Of a stretch of DNA of 64,000 nucleotides, positions 16,536 through 26,534 are shown piece after piece; within the stretch, counting starts at the first letter, position 1; every line of letters begins with the position of its first letter. This DNA comes from Zunongwangia endophytica. GTDB taxonomy: Bacteria > Bacteroidota > Bacteroidia > Flavobacteriales > Flavobacteriaceae. The translations under genes and the position numbers were made by a program. A model generated the notes under the pieces. That model had not been told where the DNA came from and did no database searches. It worked only from the letters and a program-made list of their open reading frames with translations. The DNA is taken from assembly GCF_030409505.1 (NCBI RefSeq), contig NZ_JAUFPZ010000002.1, forward strand, positions 4,251,246 through 4,315,245. The letters are read 5' to 3'.

Positions 16536-18224
16536 ATGAAATTAGTTAAAAATATAGTTATTCTTTTTCTTATAGTTCCATTACTAACAATCGTTTCATG
16601 TAACGATGAACTTATGGAAATAAATGAAAACCCCAACGGGGTAGAATCTGGTGTGGTAGATCCAAATTTACTAATTAGCTCTGTCATGACAGGGTTAGCT
16701 ACAAGTTCAACTGCACGAGGATATGCTGGTGATACAGGAGCTGGCTCCCAATACATACAAAAAGACTCTTGGTCTGATAATCGTTACGACTGGCAAACAG
16801 GTAGTATATGGTCTTCTAATTACAATTTGTTACGAACTAATAAAGTAGCTCGCGAAAGAGCTGTAGCTCTAGGATTACCCTTTCATGAAGGAGTTACTTT
16901 GATTTTAAAATCAATGTTATTTGGTAATTTGACCGATTTTTATGGTGATATTCCATATTCTAAAGCATTAAATGGTAAAGATCTAGACGGAGAAAGACCA
17001 GAATACGATAAACAAGAAACTGTTTATAAAGCTATAATAGCAGATTTAGAGCTGGCTTCAGATCTTTTAGAAGGATCTAATTTTGAAGGTGTTATGGAAA
17101 GTCAGGATTTGTTTTATGGAGGAGATGCCTCTAAATGGCAAAAATTAGCAAATTCTCTAGCATTACGCTACTATATGCGTTTATCGGAGAAACTACCTTC
17201 TTTTGCTAGAGAGGGAGCGGTTAAGACACTTTCTAAACCATTGATGAATAATATTGAGGACGAACTTGTATTGGACTATATTGGAGGTATAGAAAGTCAA
17301 TCTTGGCCAAATAGCGGTCAATTTGGTTCAGCTTCAGAGTTTCACAGAGTTAAACCATGTACTACTTTAACAGATAAATTAAAAGACTTAAAAGACCCTA
17401 GAATTTCAATCTGGTTTGCACCTGTCGAGGTTCCAACTAAAATTGTATCAGCTAATGAAATGCCCGGCGAAGAGGATATCGTAGAAACCGGTGGTATTCG
17501 ATACATTAAGGAAGAAACTTTGGAAGCTAATAATTATGCAATATATACTCCAGAATCTTATAGCGACGATTTAAAGGATGGAAAAATCCTAATCGACACC
17601 AGTAGTGTATATGTTGGTTTGCCCGTAGCTGTTAGTGGTGTAGATCCGTATCAATATAACTTAAATTCTGAAGGTTCAAGAGGGGGAACTAACGCTTATG
17701 TTTCTAATATGAATGAAGTTTTTAATCAAAAAGACGATGGAGGAAATCTCTTAAAAGCAAGGTTGTTTTCTTATGCTGAATTATCTTTTTTAAAAGCAGA
17801 AGCAGCCTTAAAAGGATGGGGTTCTAGTGCAGAAGAAAATTATCTAGAAGGTATTAAAGCATCGTTAGAGGTGTGGGGCCTTGCAGATTATTATGACGAT
17901 TATATTAATAATACCGAAGTTAGTTTTAATGGAACATTAGCACAGATAATGGAGCAAAAATGGATTGCCAATATGTTTAATGGGGATGAAGCTTATATGG
18001 ATTGGAGAAGGACAGGATTCCCCAATCTAAATCCTGGGCCATTTGCTAGAGAAGAAGTGATGCCTCTAAGATTTACTTATCCCGACGATGAAATTAATAA
18101 CAACAGTGTGAATAATTCGCTGGGGGCTGCTTCTCTAGAAGCGACTCCTTACAGCAGTACAGATTCAAATGATAGTCCGTATGCGCGTCCTTGGATTGTA
18201 CAAGATGTAACAGAACCATGGTAA
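16536..18224 (+). CDS. SusD-like lipoprotein (SusD_2/PF12771 type)
   Basis: I choose the ATG at 16536 because it gives a clean lipoprotein signal, MKLVKNIVILFLIVPLL, ending in TIVSC. An upstream ATG at 16506 would overlap susC by 14 nt and add a non-signal extension. The mature part starts with NDELMEINENPNGVESGVVDPNLL, typical of the SusD_2 group. TPR-like helices follow, and the C-terminal part has the conserved QKWIANMFNGDEAYMDWRRTG. It caps the SusC barrel at the cell surface and binds ligand. A strong terminator lies 42 bp after the stop. Confidence 0.93.
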   Translation: MKLVKNIVILFLIVPLLTIVSCNDELMEINENPNGVESGVVDPNLLISSVMTGLATSSTARGYAGDTGAGSQYIQKDSWSDNRYDWQTGSIWSSNYNLLRTNKVARERAVALGLPFHEGVTLILKSMLFGNLTDFYGDIPYSKALNGKDLDGERPEYDKQETVYKAIIADLELASDLLEGSNFEGVMESQDLFYGGDASKWQKLANSLALRYYMRLSEKLPSFAREGAVKTLSKPLMNNIEDELVLDYIGGIESQSWPNSGQFGSASEFHRVKPCTTLTDKLKDLKDPRISIWFAPVEVPTKIVSANEMPGEEDIVETGGIRYIKEETLEANNYAIYTPESYSDDLKDGKILIDTSSVYVGLPVAVSGVDPYQYNLNSEGSRGGTNAYVSNMNEVFNQKDDGGNLLKARLFSYAELSFLKAEAALKGWGSSAEENYLEGIKASLEVWGLADYYDDYINNTEVSFNGTLAQIMEQKWIANMFNGDEAYMDWRRTGFPNLNPGPFAREEVMPLRFTYPDDEINNNSVNNSLGAASLEATPYSSTDSNDSPYARPWIVQDVTEPW

Positions 18225-18265
18225 TTTTTATAGTTTAATTGTGTGATTTGAATAGTTGTTTACTT

Positions 18266-18296
18266 AAAATTGCCTGGGAATTCTCAGGCAATTTTT
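18266..18296 (+). terminator. Rho-independent terminator after the first susCD pair
   Basis: An 11-bp perfect stem (AAAATTGCCTG at 18266-18276 with CAGGCAATTTT at 18285-18295) runs into a short T run. It ends the susC-susD transcript. Confidence 0.85.
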
Positions 18297-18470
18297 GTTG
18301 ATTTCAATAAGTAAATTTCAGACTTCGAATTAATTATATTGAAATAATAGTCTGGGTTAATAACATCCAATATTCTAGAAGTTAGATTTTTTTAAAAGAT
18401 ACCTTGCTTAATATTCAATTATAGGTTTAATAATTTTTTTTCTTTTATAGCTGAAATTCAAATAAGTAGT

Positions 18471-18728
18471 ATGAAACAAAGAACTTCAGTAGTCATGTCA
18501 TTTTTACTAATACAATTTTTTAAATTTTACCTGTACTATGCAAAAAATGAAAAATTGGGATGCCTAAATCTTTCTGAAGTAATTATATTGATTTTAAAAG
18601 AAGTGAAATACAAATTCATAAAGTTACAATCTAAGTTATCGTTAGAAAAAATAAAAAAGATAAGATCGCTTAAAATCACTTTTGATGATCCAGAAGAAGA
18701 AGATTTAAATTGGGAGAAAGCAATCTAA
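18471..18728 (+). CDS. Possible small hypothetical protein
   Basis: An 85-codon reading frame starts at an ATG. It has a hydrophobic start (MSFLLIQFFKFYLYY), a lysine-rich middle and an acidic end (FDDPEEEDLNWEKAI). I recognise no family. It lies in an otherwise empty 790-bp stretch between the susCD terminator and the next minus-strand gene. The strongly AT-rich composition could produce such a frame by chance. The rest of 18225-19012 shows nothing identifiable. Confidence 0.3.
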   Translation: MKQRTSVVMSFLLIQFFKFYLYYAKNEKLGCLNLSEVIILILKEVKYKFIKLQSKLSLEKIKKIRSLKITFDDPEEEDLNWEKAI

Positions 18729-19012
18729 AACAACCGGTTTTTAATTATTGAAAATGTAAAATTTGGATAGGTTTTTTGTATTCGTAGGGCGAAAATAAGT
18801 TGTAGTGACTCGACTAAAACCTCAGCGCTGAAAGAACTACACAATTTATTTAACTCCTTCTTTTATAATTATCTAGAGTGGTTTTAGGTACATTAAAATT
18901 AACTGTTTCAGCCGAAGTATTCAGTATTATAAAAATTCTTGGTATAGATAATGGTATTAATATGGTTTGATAACTATCTCAATATTAGATTCAGCATAAA
19001 TAAAGTATTTTG

Positions 19013-21265
19013 CTAGTTGAGTTGTTGAGGTTCACTAATCACTCCTAAATAACGCCCCATCCAATAGGGAAGAAGCCAAATATCACCCGCTGAATATTCT
19101 TTGTTGCCGTCGCTACCTACTTTATCTAAGCTGAACATATTGGAATTATGCCGTTGCACACGTCGTTCATCTGGTGGCAGCACTTCTTTAATGCTTTGTG
19201 CTCTAAAATTAGGAGCAATGAATTCAATATCTTCTCTATGGCTGTTTTTTACATCCCATGAAATTAAATCTAAAGGATGTTCTTTTAGGTACCACACGGC
19301 TTCATCAAGGTCAAATTTAGAAGTGCCGGTCAAAGCTGTTATAATATTCCAAGCGCCATCTTTTTCTGGACGTTCTACTTCCCAATGATCAAGAATAGCC
19401 TTTTTGTATTTCGTTTTCAAGGTATCATTGAAGGCATATTTATATAGACCCCAATATCCTAAAAAGTACATTTCATCATCAGAATGGTTCCATGATTCTG
19501 AAAGCATTTTACTCCAATCATCGGCGTCGCTTGGTGCTGAAGCAATTTGATCCATAGGCCTCATTAAGTTTTCTAAATATCCGTGCTTGTTTATAAGGTT
19601 GAGCGCCTTTTCTTTATATTCTTCTTTTCCGGTAAAATGGTAAGCTGTTTGTAGCATCCCAATAATATTAGAGGAGTTTATTTTTCTGTCTCCTACCATT
19701 TTTGGTCTGGCATTTATATATTTTGGATTCCATTTTCCCCAAGTAGTTGGCTTTCCATCAAAATCTACCATATATAAATCATTACTTACAATGTGATTCA
19801 TTAAGGTATCGATAAGGATTATTGCACGATCTTTTAAATCGTCATCCATTAATTCGGCAATAACGCTGTAAGCAAATATATGGCCTATAACTTCATCGCT
19901 GCTTGTGGTCGATTTCCAATCCCATTCAGGATCAGTAGCATGTTGCCATCTATCTGGATTGTTAAGTTTTTCGATATATCCACTTCGCTCGAAAGATCGA
20001 GAAGGAAAACCGGGAACGGGATTAATACTGAATAAGCGTTCCATGGATTCCATGGATTCACGACAGTTTTGTAATGCTTCATCTGATTTTGTTACAGAAT
20101 ACCTAAAAGCTTCGGCAGCGAGATACATCGATGTCCATAACCCATCATTGTCAGAATCAGATAATCTACCAGAGTCTATATTCCCATTGTTCATATCGAC
20201 AAGAGTAGCATTTAAACCCAATCGAATATGTCGATCTCTTACTTGATCTTCATAGTATTGAGCTTTGTCAAAAAGAGTCATTTTTTTAAATTCAATTTGG
20301 CCTAAACCAGCATCTGTTACAATCAAAATAGATTCATCTTTTCCTTGCGAGATGTGTTTTACATTGTTGCTTGGTAACCAGCGCTTACCGTAATAGTAAT
20401 CAAATTTGCCATCATTACGCAATTTGAAGGCACCTTGAGAAGAACCGAACCATAAACTTTCATTAATGGTACTAATACATGTTATATCATTTACAGGTAA
20501 TTTATTTTTTATCGTTCCATCTATTTTGCTGGTTGTTGTATCTATTTCTGCATATCCATGTGATGTTCCTACAATTAATTTACCGCTGAATAGTGTGAAG
20601 GATGTTAATTCTTCCTCTTGTTCTATAGTTGTTAATATATTTTTATTTGGATCGAAGCTTGAAACACTATGGGTTCCTAAAATCCAAAATAATTTGTTAG
20701 AAGAATCGTACAATATCTCTAAAACTTCATCACCGATATCTCCTTTCCATCCCGCTCCATCTTTTGAAAGAAGTTGTAATATTTTACCATCGCTGATTAA
20801 AAACTCGAAGTTATCGCTACCAGCAAAAAGTTTCGCTTGGGTAAGATCATGAGTTATATATAGATCGCCCGCCCAAGCATTGCTAAATACTGATTTATCA
20901 TCTAAATACACAAACTGATTTTTATATACCAAAAAGCTACTTATTTTTTTATTTGTAAGAGGTCTATAAGTTTTATCTTTAACTAGCGTGCCGGGGTATA
21001 AAAATTGTCCATCATGGGTGCGTAAAATACCATCACTAGAAAGTAATTGTATCACCCCATTCCTGTCCATATAAGCTTCAGAAATCTTTTGATCATCTGC
21101 GGAATTATATTTTATACTATAATCTTGCTGGTAGGGGGTGTCTTTATAAGCTGAAACATTAACTACTTGATCTGGTTTTGTTTTGTTAATAGAATCACCA
21201 CAGGATAAAAGAAGTATAGAAATAAATAAAAGATAATATGATTTATTTTTTTTCATAGGGGTCAT
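19013..21265 (-). CDS. Lipoprotein with N-terminal beta-propeller and C-terminal alpha/alpha-toroid domain
   Basis: The protein has 750 residues. The lipobox is LLLSC (Cys22); Met4 is an alternative start. Residues of about 50-340 form propeller-like blades with repeats such as SLWFGSSQGAFKLRNDGKFDYY, resembling the ligand-sensing blades of hybrid two-component sensors. Residues of about 350-740 are helical, with SDNDGLWTSMYLAAEAFRY and paired aromatic/acidic motifs like (alpha/alpha)6 glycosidases or epimerases. The toroid half may be a hydrolase, but I cannot name the catalytic residues. Position beside susCD implies a surface or periplasmic role in handling the same ligand. Confidence 0.8.
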   Translation of the reverse strand: MTPMKKNKSYYLLFISILLLSCGDSINKTKPDQVVNVSAYKDTPYQQDYSIKYNSADDQKISEAYMDRNGVIQLLSSDGILRTHDGQFLYPGTLVKDKTYRPLTNKKISSFLVYKNQFVYLDDKSVFSNAWAGDLYITHDLTQAKLFAGSDNFEFLISDGKILQLLSKDGAGWKGDIGDEVLEILYDSSNKLFWILGTHSVSSFDPNKNILTTIEQEEELTSFTLFSGKLIVGTSHGYAEIDTTTSKIDGTIKNKLPVNDITCISTINESLWFGSSQGAFKLRNDGKFDYYYGKRWLPSNNVKHISQGKDESILIVTDAGLGQIEFKKMTLFDKAQYYEDQVRDRHIRLGLNATLVDMNNGNIDSGRLSDSDNDGLWTSMYLAAEAFRYSVTKSDEALQNCRESMESMERLFSINPVPGFPSRSFERSGYIEKLNNPDRWQHATDPEWDWKSTTSSDEVIGHIFAYSVIAELMDDDLKDRAIILIDTLMNHIVSNDLYMVDFDGKPTTWGKWNPKYINARPKMVGDRKINSSNIIGMLQTAYHFTGKEEYKEKALNLINKHGYLENLMRPMDQIASAPSDADDWSKMLSESWNHSDDEMYFLGYWGLYKYAFNDTLKTKYKKAILDHWEVERPEKDGAWNIITALTGTSKFDLDEAVWYLKEHPLDLISWDVKNSHREDIEFIAPNFRAQSIKEVLPPDERRVQRHNSNMFSLDKVGSDGNKEYSAGDIWLLPYWMGRYLGVISEPQQLN

Positions 21266-21775
21266 AATTTATAGTACATACTTGAATCGAATTATCTATC
21301 AACAATCAAATATTGCAACGTCTGCAAACAAATTAACTAATTTAAAAAGTGTACTGCCACTTATATTTTATATGGTTTGCATAGAATTTTGACTAAAATT
21401 CATGATTTTTAAATTCAGGGTGAACTAATTATAAAAGTGTATTCTATTTTTTGATTGTTACCAGAATGATTTCTAGATATTGAATTCTATTCTTGAACTC
21501 TCTGCGCGATCTAATGTTTTTTTTATTTTAGATTCGGGGCATTTTGAGAATTCAAAATCATTTTGTGGTGATCATAATTATAGTGATTTTAGTCCCTTGG
21601 GTAGTATTCTATGTAGACCAGTCAAAATAAATGTAGTGTAAGTGCTAAGCTGACCATTATATTTGTATTGAAGTAGATAGATGAATTTAGATTCAGAAAT
21701 ATCTAAGTTTAGATTTACTATAAGCATTAGGGATACTTCACTTCAAAAAATAGAAAATCTAATTTTTTCAAAATA
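21266..21775. other. Divergent intergenic region, no gene recognised
   Basis: These 510 AT-rich bases separate the minus-strand propeller lipoprotein from the plus-strand phosphoesterase. Both promoters must be here. No convincing -7 box, dyad or coding remnant was found. Confidence 0.4.
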
Positions 21776-22738
21776 ATGACCAATATTAAAAATAAAAATT
21801 CTGGGCGTAGAGCATTTATAACTCGTTCAGGATTAGCTTTAGCTTCTTTTCCATTTTTATCTAAATCTTGCCAAAATTCATCTAAAGAGCCTAAAGAAGA
21901 ATCAAGTGAAACTTCTTTTGAATTTGCTTTTTTAACGGATATTCATATCAAACCTGAAATGAATGCTCCTAAAGGTTTTCAAATGGCCATAAACAAAGTA
22001 AACGAGTTAAATCCAGACTTTGTTTTAACCGGAGGAGACTTGGTTTACGATGTTATGCGTGGAGATCATAAGAAGAGCGAATCACTTTTTGATTTATATA
22101 AACAATTGATTCAGGGATTTAAAATGCCAGTATATAATTGTATAGGAAATCATGATTTGTTTGGTATATATGAAGAAAGTCCTGAAGATGAGAACCACCC
22201 AGATTATAAATATGGAATGTGGGAAAGACATTTTGGAGATTCTTATTATTCTTTTGATCACAAAGGATGGCACTTTGTTACGTTAAATTCTTTAGACGTG
22301 ACCCATGATAAAAAATATAAAGGGTTTTTTAACCAAGATCAGTTAGAATGGTTAAAAGAGGATCTCAAAAAAGTCAATAATTCTACCCCTATTGTGATTA
22401 CCACCCATATACCTATGATTTGTACATATTCCCAATTGAACGGAGAGGGAGGTAGTCGTACAGTTGCTAATGCTTTTGAAGTATTTATAATATTAGAAGC
22501 TTATAATTTGAAATTAGTATTACAAGGACATATTCATTGGAAGGAATACGGAGATGTGAATGATAGATTCCAATTCTTAACTGGAGGTTCTATAGCAGGA
22601 AATGGTTGGAAAGGCCGCAGACATAATACCAAAGAGGGCTTTGTGAAAATAAAGGTAGAAAGCGAGGATTTTTCGTGGGAATATGTTGATCACGGTTGGG
22701 AAGATGAACGGCTTAAAGCAGAGAACCGTGCAATATGA
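21776..22738 (+). CDS. Tat-exported calcineurin-like metallophosphoesterase
   Basis: The protein has 320 residues. The N-terminus has a twin-arginine signal (RRAFITRSGLALASF, Arg11-Arg12), then a Ser/Glu-rich linker. A cysteine after the hydrophobic part (SKSC) could also be lipidated. The metallophosphoesterase ligands are D55-x-H57, GGD (Asp88), GNHD (124-127), THIP, and GHIH near 250-253. It should hydrolyse phosphomonoesters or phosphodiesters outside the cytoplasm with two metal ions. It is followed by a convergent AraC gene. A second metallophosphoesterase and a GDPD enzyme lie within 4 kb, so a phospho-substrate for this locus is plausible. Confidence 0.88.
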   Translation: MTNIKNKNSGRRAFITRSGLALASFPFLSKSCQNSSKEPKEESSETSFEFAFLTDIHIKPEMNAPKGFQMAINKVNELNPDFVLTGGDLVYDVMRGDHKKSESLFDLYKQLIQGFKMPVYNCIGNHDLFGIYEESPEDENHPDYKYGMWERHFGDSYYSFDHKGWHFVTLNSLDVTHDKKYKGFFNQDQLEWLKEDLKKVNNSTPIVITTHIPMICTYSQLNGEGGSRTVANAFEVFIILEAYNLKLVLQGHIHWKEYGDVNDRFQFLTGGSIAGNGWKGRRHNTKEGFVKIKVESEDFSWEYVDHGWEDERLKAENRAI

Positions 22739-22799
22739 GATGCAATGACAATTTAAAAGTAAGAACCTAGTTTTGAAATACGTATCTCTTAAATAGATG

Positions 22800-23675
22800 T
22801 TATCTGAAGTTTTTTCTATACTCTGTAGGGGTTACACCCATACTTACCTTAAAATAGTGGTTAAAATTAGCTAGATTATTATAGCCACTTTCGTAACAAA
22901 TTTCAGTGATTTGCTTATCTGTTTTAGCTAAAAGTTTGGCCGCCATTCCTACTCGTACATTTTTAACATATTCCATAAATGTAATACCTGTTTTTTTCTT
23001 GAAGAACCTACAGAAAGAACTTGGAGCCATATTTAGTACAGAGGATGCTTCTTCCAGATTAATACCTTCCTGAATATTTAAAAACACGTACTCATAAACT
23101 TTATTGATTTTTTCAATATTTTTTGAGAATACAGAAGATTGATTCAAAGGATTCGATAATTTTTTTCGGTCTTTAATCTTTAATAAGAGATTAAAAATCC
23201 TCAATAATCCTATATAATATTCCAAGCCTTCACTTTGGGAAAGTCCTATTAAGATTTCACGTATTTCATAATCATTTTCGACTTTAAAATGAATACCTCG
23301 ACTCGCTTGTTTGATTAAGAGAAGAATATTTTGGAGTTCTGGCATTTTGAAATACTCATTTAATAATAATTCTTCTGAAAAATGAGTCACTATGCAATTA
23401 GGCTCTTCATTTTTTTCTCTATCTAGAAGTTCCCAACAATGTGGCAACTCAGCACCTAACAACACTAGATCTCCTTTTTCAAAATTAGAAATGTTATCGC
23501 CAACAATTCTTCTGCCTGTCCCAGATGCTATATAATTTAGTTCAATGTTTTTATGAGAGTGTATTATAGTTTCGCCAGAAAGCGCAATTTCTCTGGTAAT
23601 AAATGAGTGGTTATTTGGGATATATATTTTGTCAAAAATAAATTCCATGTGCTGTAATATTAACTCTTGGTTCAA
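22800..23675 (-). CDS. AraC-family transcriptional regulator with cupin sensor domain
   Basis: The protein has 291 residues. The N-terminal cupin (about 15-110) contains HSHKNIELNYIASGTGRRIV and GDLVLLGAELPHCW. The C-terminal double helix-turn-helix (about 190-290) includes APSSFCRFFKKKTGITFMEY and ICYESGYNNLANFNHYFK, the AraC signature. Met10 is an alternative start that begins directly at the cupin. It is convergent with the phosphoesterase gene and divergent from the purple-acid-phosphatase gene. It is the only transcription factor in 4-26 kb, so it is the best candidate regulator of that catabolic gene set, sensing a sugar-like ligand. Confidence 0.92.
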   Translation of the reverse strand: MNQELILQHMEFIFDKIYIPNNHSFITREIALSGETIIHSHKNIELNYIASGTGRRIVGDNISNFEKGDLVLLGAELPHCWELLDREKNEEPNCIVTHFSEELLLNEYFKMPELQNILLLIKQASRGIHFKVENDYEIREILIGLSQSEGLEYYIGLLRIFNLLLKIKDRKKLSNPLNQSSVFSKNIEKINKVYEYVFLNIQEGINLEEASSVLNMAPSSFCRFFKKKTGITFMEYVKNVRVGMAAKLLAKTDKQITEICYESGYNNLANFNHYFKVSMGVTPTEYRKNFR

Positions 23676-24155
23676 TATTACATATAAAATTTATCCCTAA
23701 TGGTTAAGATTCTATGAGATAATCGTAAAATAATTGTATTAATCTTATTCGCTTTTATATTCTTTTGCTCTTGAAAGAGAGGGTGAGATCTAGGCTAATA
23801 TTCCATTATTCGGAGTTTAAATTTTTGAAAGCAATACGGCTTGGAATTAATTTTCAGCTATAAATTATTTTAAATTATCTAGTTATAGGTATTCAACTTA
23901 TTTAAGTGAGAAAATTGAAGCTTATCTCTTTTATAAAGATTATTTGAATTCGTTGTTAAGGTAAGGTGTTACGCTAGCTTTTAGAATTATTCCTTAAATA
24001 ACCTTATGGTAATTAATTTATCACAAAATAGTAATGTACAATTGAAGCCCGTTTATCCTAAAGACAGTAATATGTTTAAAATCTTTTCATCAGAATAAAA
24101 CGGTTTTTAAACAAATAGAATAGAGGTATTAAATTTCAATAAAATAGTATTTAAA
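23676..24155. other. Divergent intergenic region, no gene recognised
   Basis: These 480 bases lie between araC and the purple-acid-phosphatase gene. TAGTATTT at about 24145 is a weak -7 match close to the downstream start codon. Nothing else is identifiable. Confidence 0.4.
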
Positions 24156-25547
24156 ATGCAAAAATGTCTACAAGCATTATCAGTGGTGATATTGCTTAAT
24201 TTTACACTACATGCACAACATAAGCACTCAGATAGCTTAACCCATCATCATTCACATTACACAGAACATGTTGAAACGCCGGCTCACAAATTAATATTTC
24301 CTTCAAGCACTCCAGATCGTATTATATCTAATCTTACAGAAGATCAAGCACATACCTTTGCTGTGAATTGGCGTACAGATCAGCAGGTTTTAAATGGGGT
24401 AGTAGAAGTAGCGCTAGCAACTGATGGCCCGGAGTTTTTACTAGATGGTGTTCGTAGAATAGATGCCATATCAGAGAAAATTGAAAATCAAAATAGAAAT
24501 GAAGCGCTGGTTAAAGCTACTTACCATTCTGCTTTGGTTACAGATTTATTGCCAAATACGACCTATGTATATAGAGTAGGTAATGGCGAAAAAAATGATG
24601 ACTATTGGAGCGAATGGTTTCAAATTAAAACCGCTAAAACAGGGAGCGAAGAGCCCTTTAGCTTTATTTATTTTGGAGATGCTCAAAACAATATAAAGTC
24701 ATTATGGTCTAGAGTTATACGCAGTTCATATCGTAAATTTCCAAAAGTTGATTTTATGCTTCATGCAGGAGATTTGATTAATGACCGAGACTCTAATCTA
24801 GAATGGGGAGAATGGTTTTATGCAGGTAGCTTTATTCATGCCACAGTACCTAGTGTAATGACTCCAGGTAACCATGAATACAGGGATGGTGTTTTAACTT
24901 CTCTTTGGAAACCTCAATTTACACTTCCTGAAAATGGACCTACAGAGGATTTGAAAGAAACCTGCTTTTCTATCGATTATCAGGATATGAAATTGATTTC
25001 GATAGATAGTGAAGCTTTTGATGAAAGTATGGAATCAAGAAATGCACAAATAGAATGGTTGGAATCTGTATTAAAGTCAAATACAAAAAAATGGATAACT
25101 ATTTTTACACATTATCCGGTATATTCAACTGCTGAAGGGCGTGATAATTGGGAACTACGAGAAGCTATAAAACCACTTATAGATAAATACAAAGTAGATT
25201 TGGTATTACAAGGGCATGATCATACATATGCAAGAGGTTTTCCTGAAAATAAGGGTAAAGGGCTAACAGTTGTGAAAGATATAGGTACTGTGTATGCAGT
25301 ATCGGTAAGTGGACCAAAAATGTATGAATCAAAAGACCAAAACTGGATGGTGAGAAGAGGAGAATATACTCAACTTTTTCAGATTATTACGGTTGCAGAG
25401 AATTCGATTAGTTATGGAGCATATACTCCAATAGGTACACTTTACGATTCCTTTAAAATCATCAAAAAAAATGGTAAAAAGAAATTGATAAATATGATGC
25501 CAAAAACTCCTACAAGATTAAAAGAAGATTTTGTGAAGCCAGATTAA
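24156..25547 (+). CDS. Exported purple-acid-phosphatase-like metallophosphoesterase
   Basis: The protein has 463 residues. A signal peptide ends near LHAQ, followed by a His-rich stretch (HKHSDSLTHHHSHYTEH). An FN3-like purple acid phosphatase N-domain (about 50-160) carries TYVYRVGNGE. The catalytic domain has GDAQ, AGDL, PGNHEY, FTHYP and GHDHTYAR, which are metal-binding motifs in family order. It probably releases phosphate in the periplasm. A long hairpin follows the stop, and a GDPD lipoprotein gene lies 126 bp downstream on the same strand. Confidence 0.92.
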   Translation: MQKCLQALSVVILLNFTLHAQHKHSDSLTHHHSHYTEHVETPAHKLIFPSSTPDRIISNLTEDQAHTFAVNWRTDQQVLNGVVEVALATDGPEFLLDGVRRIDAISEKIENQNRNEALVKATYHSALVTDLLPNTTYVYRVGNGEKNDDYWSEWFQIKTAKTGSEEPFSFIYFGDAQNNIKSLWSRVIRSSYRKFPKVDFMLHAGDLINDRDSNLEWGEWFYAGSFIHATVPSVMTPGNHEYRDGVLTSLWKPQFTLPENGPTEDLKETCFSIDYQDMKLISIDSEAFDESMESRNAQIEWLESVLKSNTKKWITIFTHYPVYSTAEGRDNWELREAIKPLIDKYKVDLVLQGHDHTYARGFPENKGKGLTVVKDIGTVYAVSVSGPKMYESKDQNWMVRRGEYTQLFQIITVAENSISYGAYTPIGTLYDSFKIIKKNGKKKLINMMPKTPTRLKEDFVKPD

Positions 25548-25608
25548 GTATTCCCGCGAGCTATGAAAATATAAATACTTCTAGTTCATATTTTCATAGC
25601 TTGAATAC
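25548..25608. other. Long intergenic hairpin between the two phosphatase-locus genes
   Basis: A perfect 13-bp stem (25560-25572 with 25588-25600) is flanked by a second pairing block (GTATTC at 25548-25553 with GAATAC at 25603-25608). There is no T-tract on the plus strand, so it is more likely an RNA-processing or stabilising element, or a weak terminator, between the purple-acid-phosphatase and GDPD genes. Confidence 0.6.
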
Positions 25609-25673
25609 AAAAATAAAAACAGTAATCAAAAAGCAACTTTCAATAATCAGTAGTAAAGTAAATCAAGTAAGTT

Positions 25674-26534
25674 ATGAAGATTTTTAAGCTGGTAATAGTA
25701 GGGATATTCTCCTTTTTTATTTCTTGTGCAGCACCCAAAATTTCTAGTAATCTCAAAGACACTATAGAAGTTTTTAACGATGCTAATTCAAAAATGATTT
25801 TGGTGGCTGCCCATAGGGGAGCACATTTAAATAATTTTGAAAATTCTATAGCATCCACAAAAAAAGCTATCCAAATTGGCGTAGATATCATAGAAGTAGA
25901 CTTACGAACCACTAAAGATGGACATTTAGTTTTAATGCACGATTCTAAAATAGATCGAACCACTACTGGTAATGGGGAAGTAGAGGAGATGACTTTAGCA
26001 GAAATTCGTCAATATCACTTAAAATCATCTTCTGGAAAAATAAGTGAGGAGTCTGTACCTACTTTCGAGGAGTTCTTAAAGATAACTAAGGGTAAAATTA
26101 TGGTCGATCTAGATATGAAAACTGATAATGTGGAAGGAATTCTTACTAATGTAGCGAAAAATGCTATTGATAATGAAGTTTTATATTTTGATAATGATTA
26201 TAATCAATTAAATAAAATTCAAAACTTAAAAAAATCAGCACAATTGATGCCTCGTGCATATTCATATCAGATGGCAGATTCGGCAATTACTCGGTTTAAG
26301 CCCGCTGTAATTCATATAGATGATAAATTTTATACTAGTAAAGTGGTAGAATTAATTAAAAATAATAATGCCAAAATTTGGATAAACACTTTAGGGAAAT
26401 TTGATTCTGAAATTCGAGAAGGAGAGATAGAAAATGTAATGAAAAAAATACTTAAGAACGGAGCCAATATTATACAGACCGATGAACCTGAAAAATTATT
26501 GGAGTTTTTAAAATCTAAGAATCTACATAATTAG
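25674..26534 (+). CDS. Glycerophosphodiester phosphodiesterase lipoprotein
   Basis: The protein has 286 residues. The lipobox FFISC puts the lipid on Cys18. GDPD motifs are AHRGAHLNNFENS (catalytic His and Arg), IIEVDLRTTKDGHLVLMHD (acidic metal ligands and the second catalytic His) and a C-terminal NIIQTDEP. The family cleaves glycerophosphodiesters to glycerol-3-phosphate plus an alcohol such as choline, ethanolamine, inositol or a sugar. As a lipoprotein it should act in the periplasm or at the cell surface. It follows the purple-acid-phosphatase-like gene and may supply phosphomonoesters to it. A terminator lies 26 bp downstream. Confidence 0.93.
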   Translation: MKIFKLVIVGIFSFFISCAAPKISSNLKDTIEVFNDANSKMILVAAHRGAHLNNFENSIASTKKAIQIGVDIIEVDLRTTKDGHLVLMHDSKIDRTTTGNGEVEEMTLAEIRQYHLKSSSGKISEESVPTFEEFLKITKGKIMVDLDMKTDNVEGILTNVAKNAIDNEVLYFDNDYNQLNKIQNLKKSAQLMPRAYSYQMADSAITRFKPAVIHIDDKFYTSKVVELIKNNNAKIWINTLGKFDSEIREGEIENVMKKILKNGANIIQTDEPEKLLEFLKSKNLHN

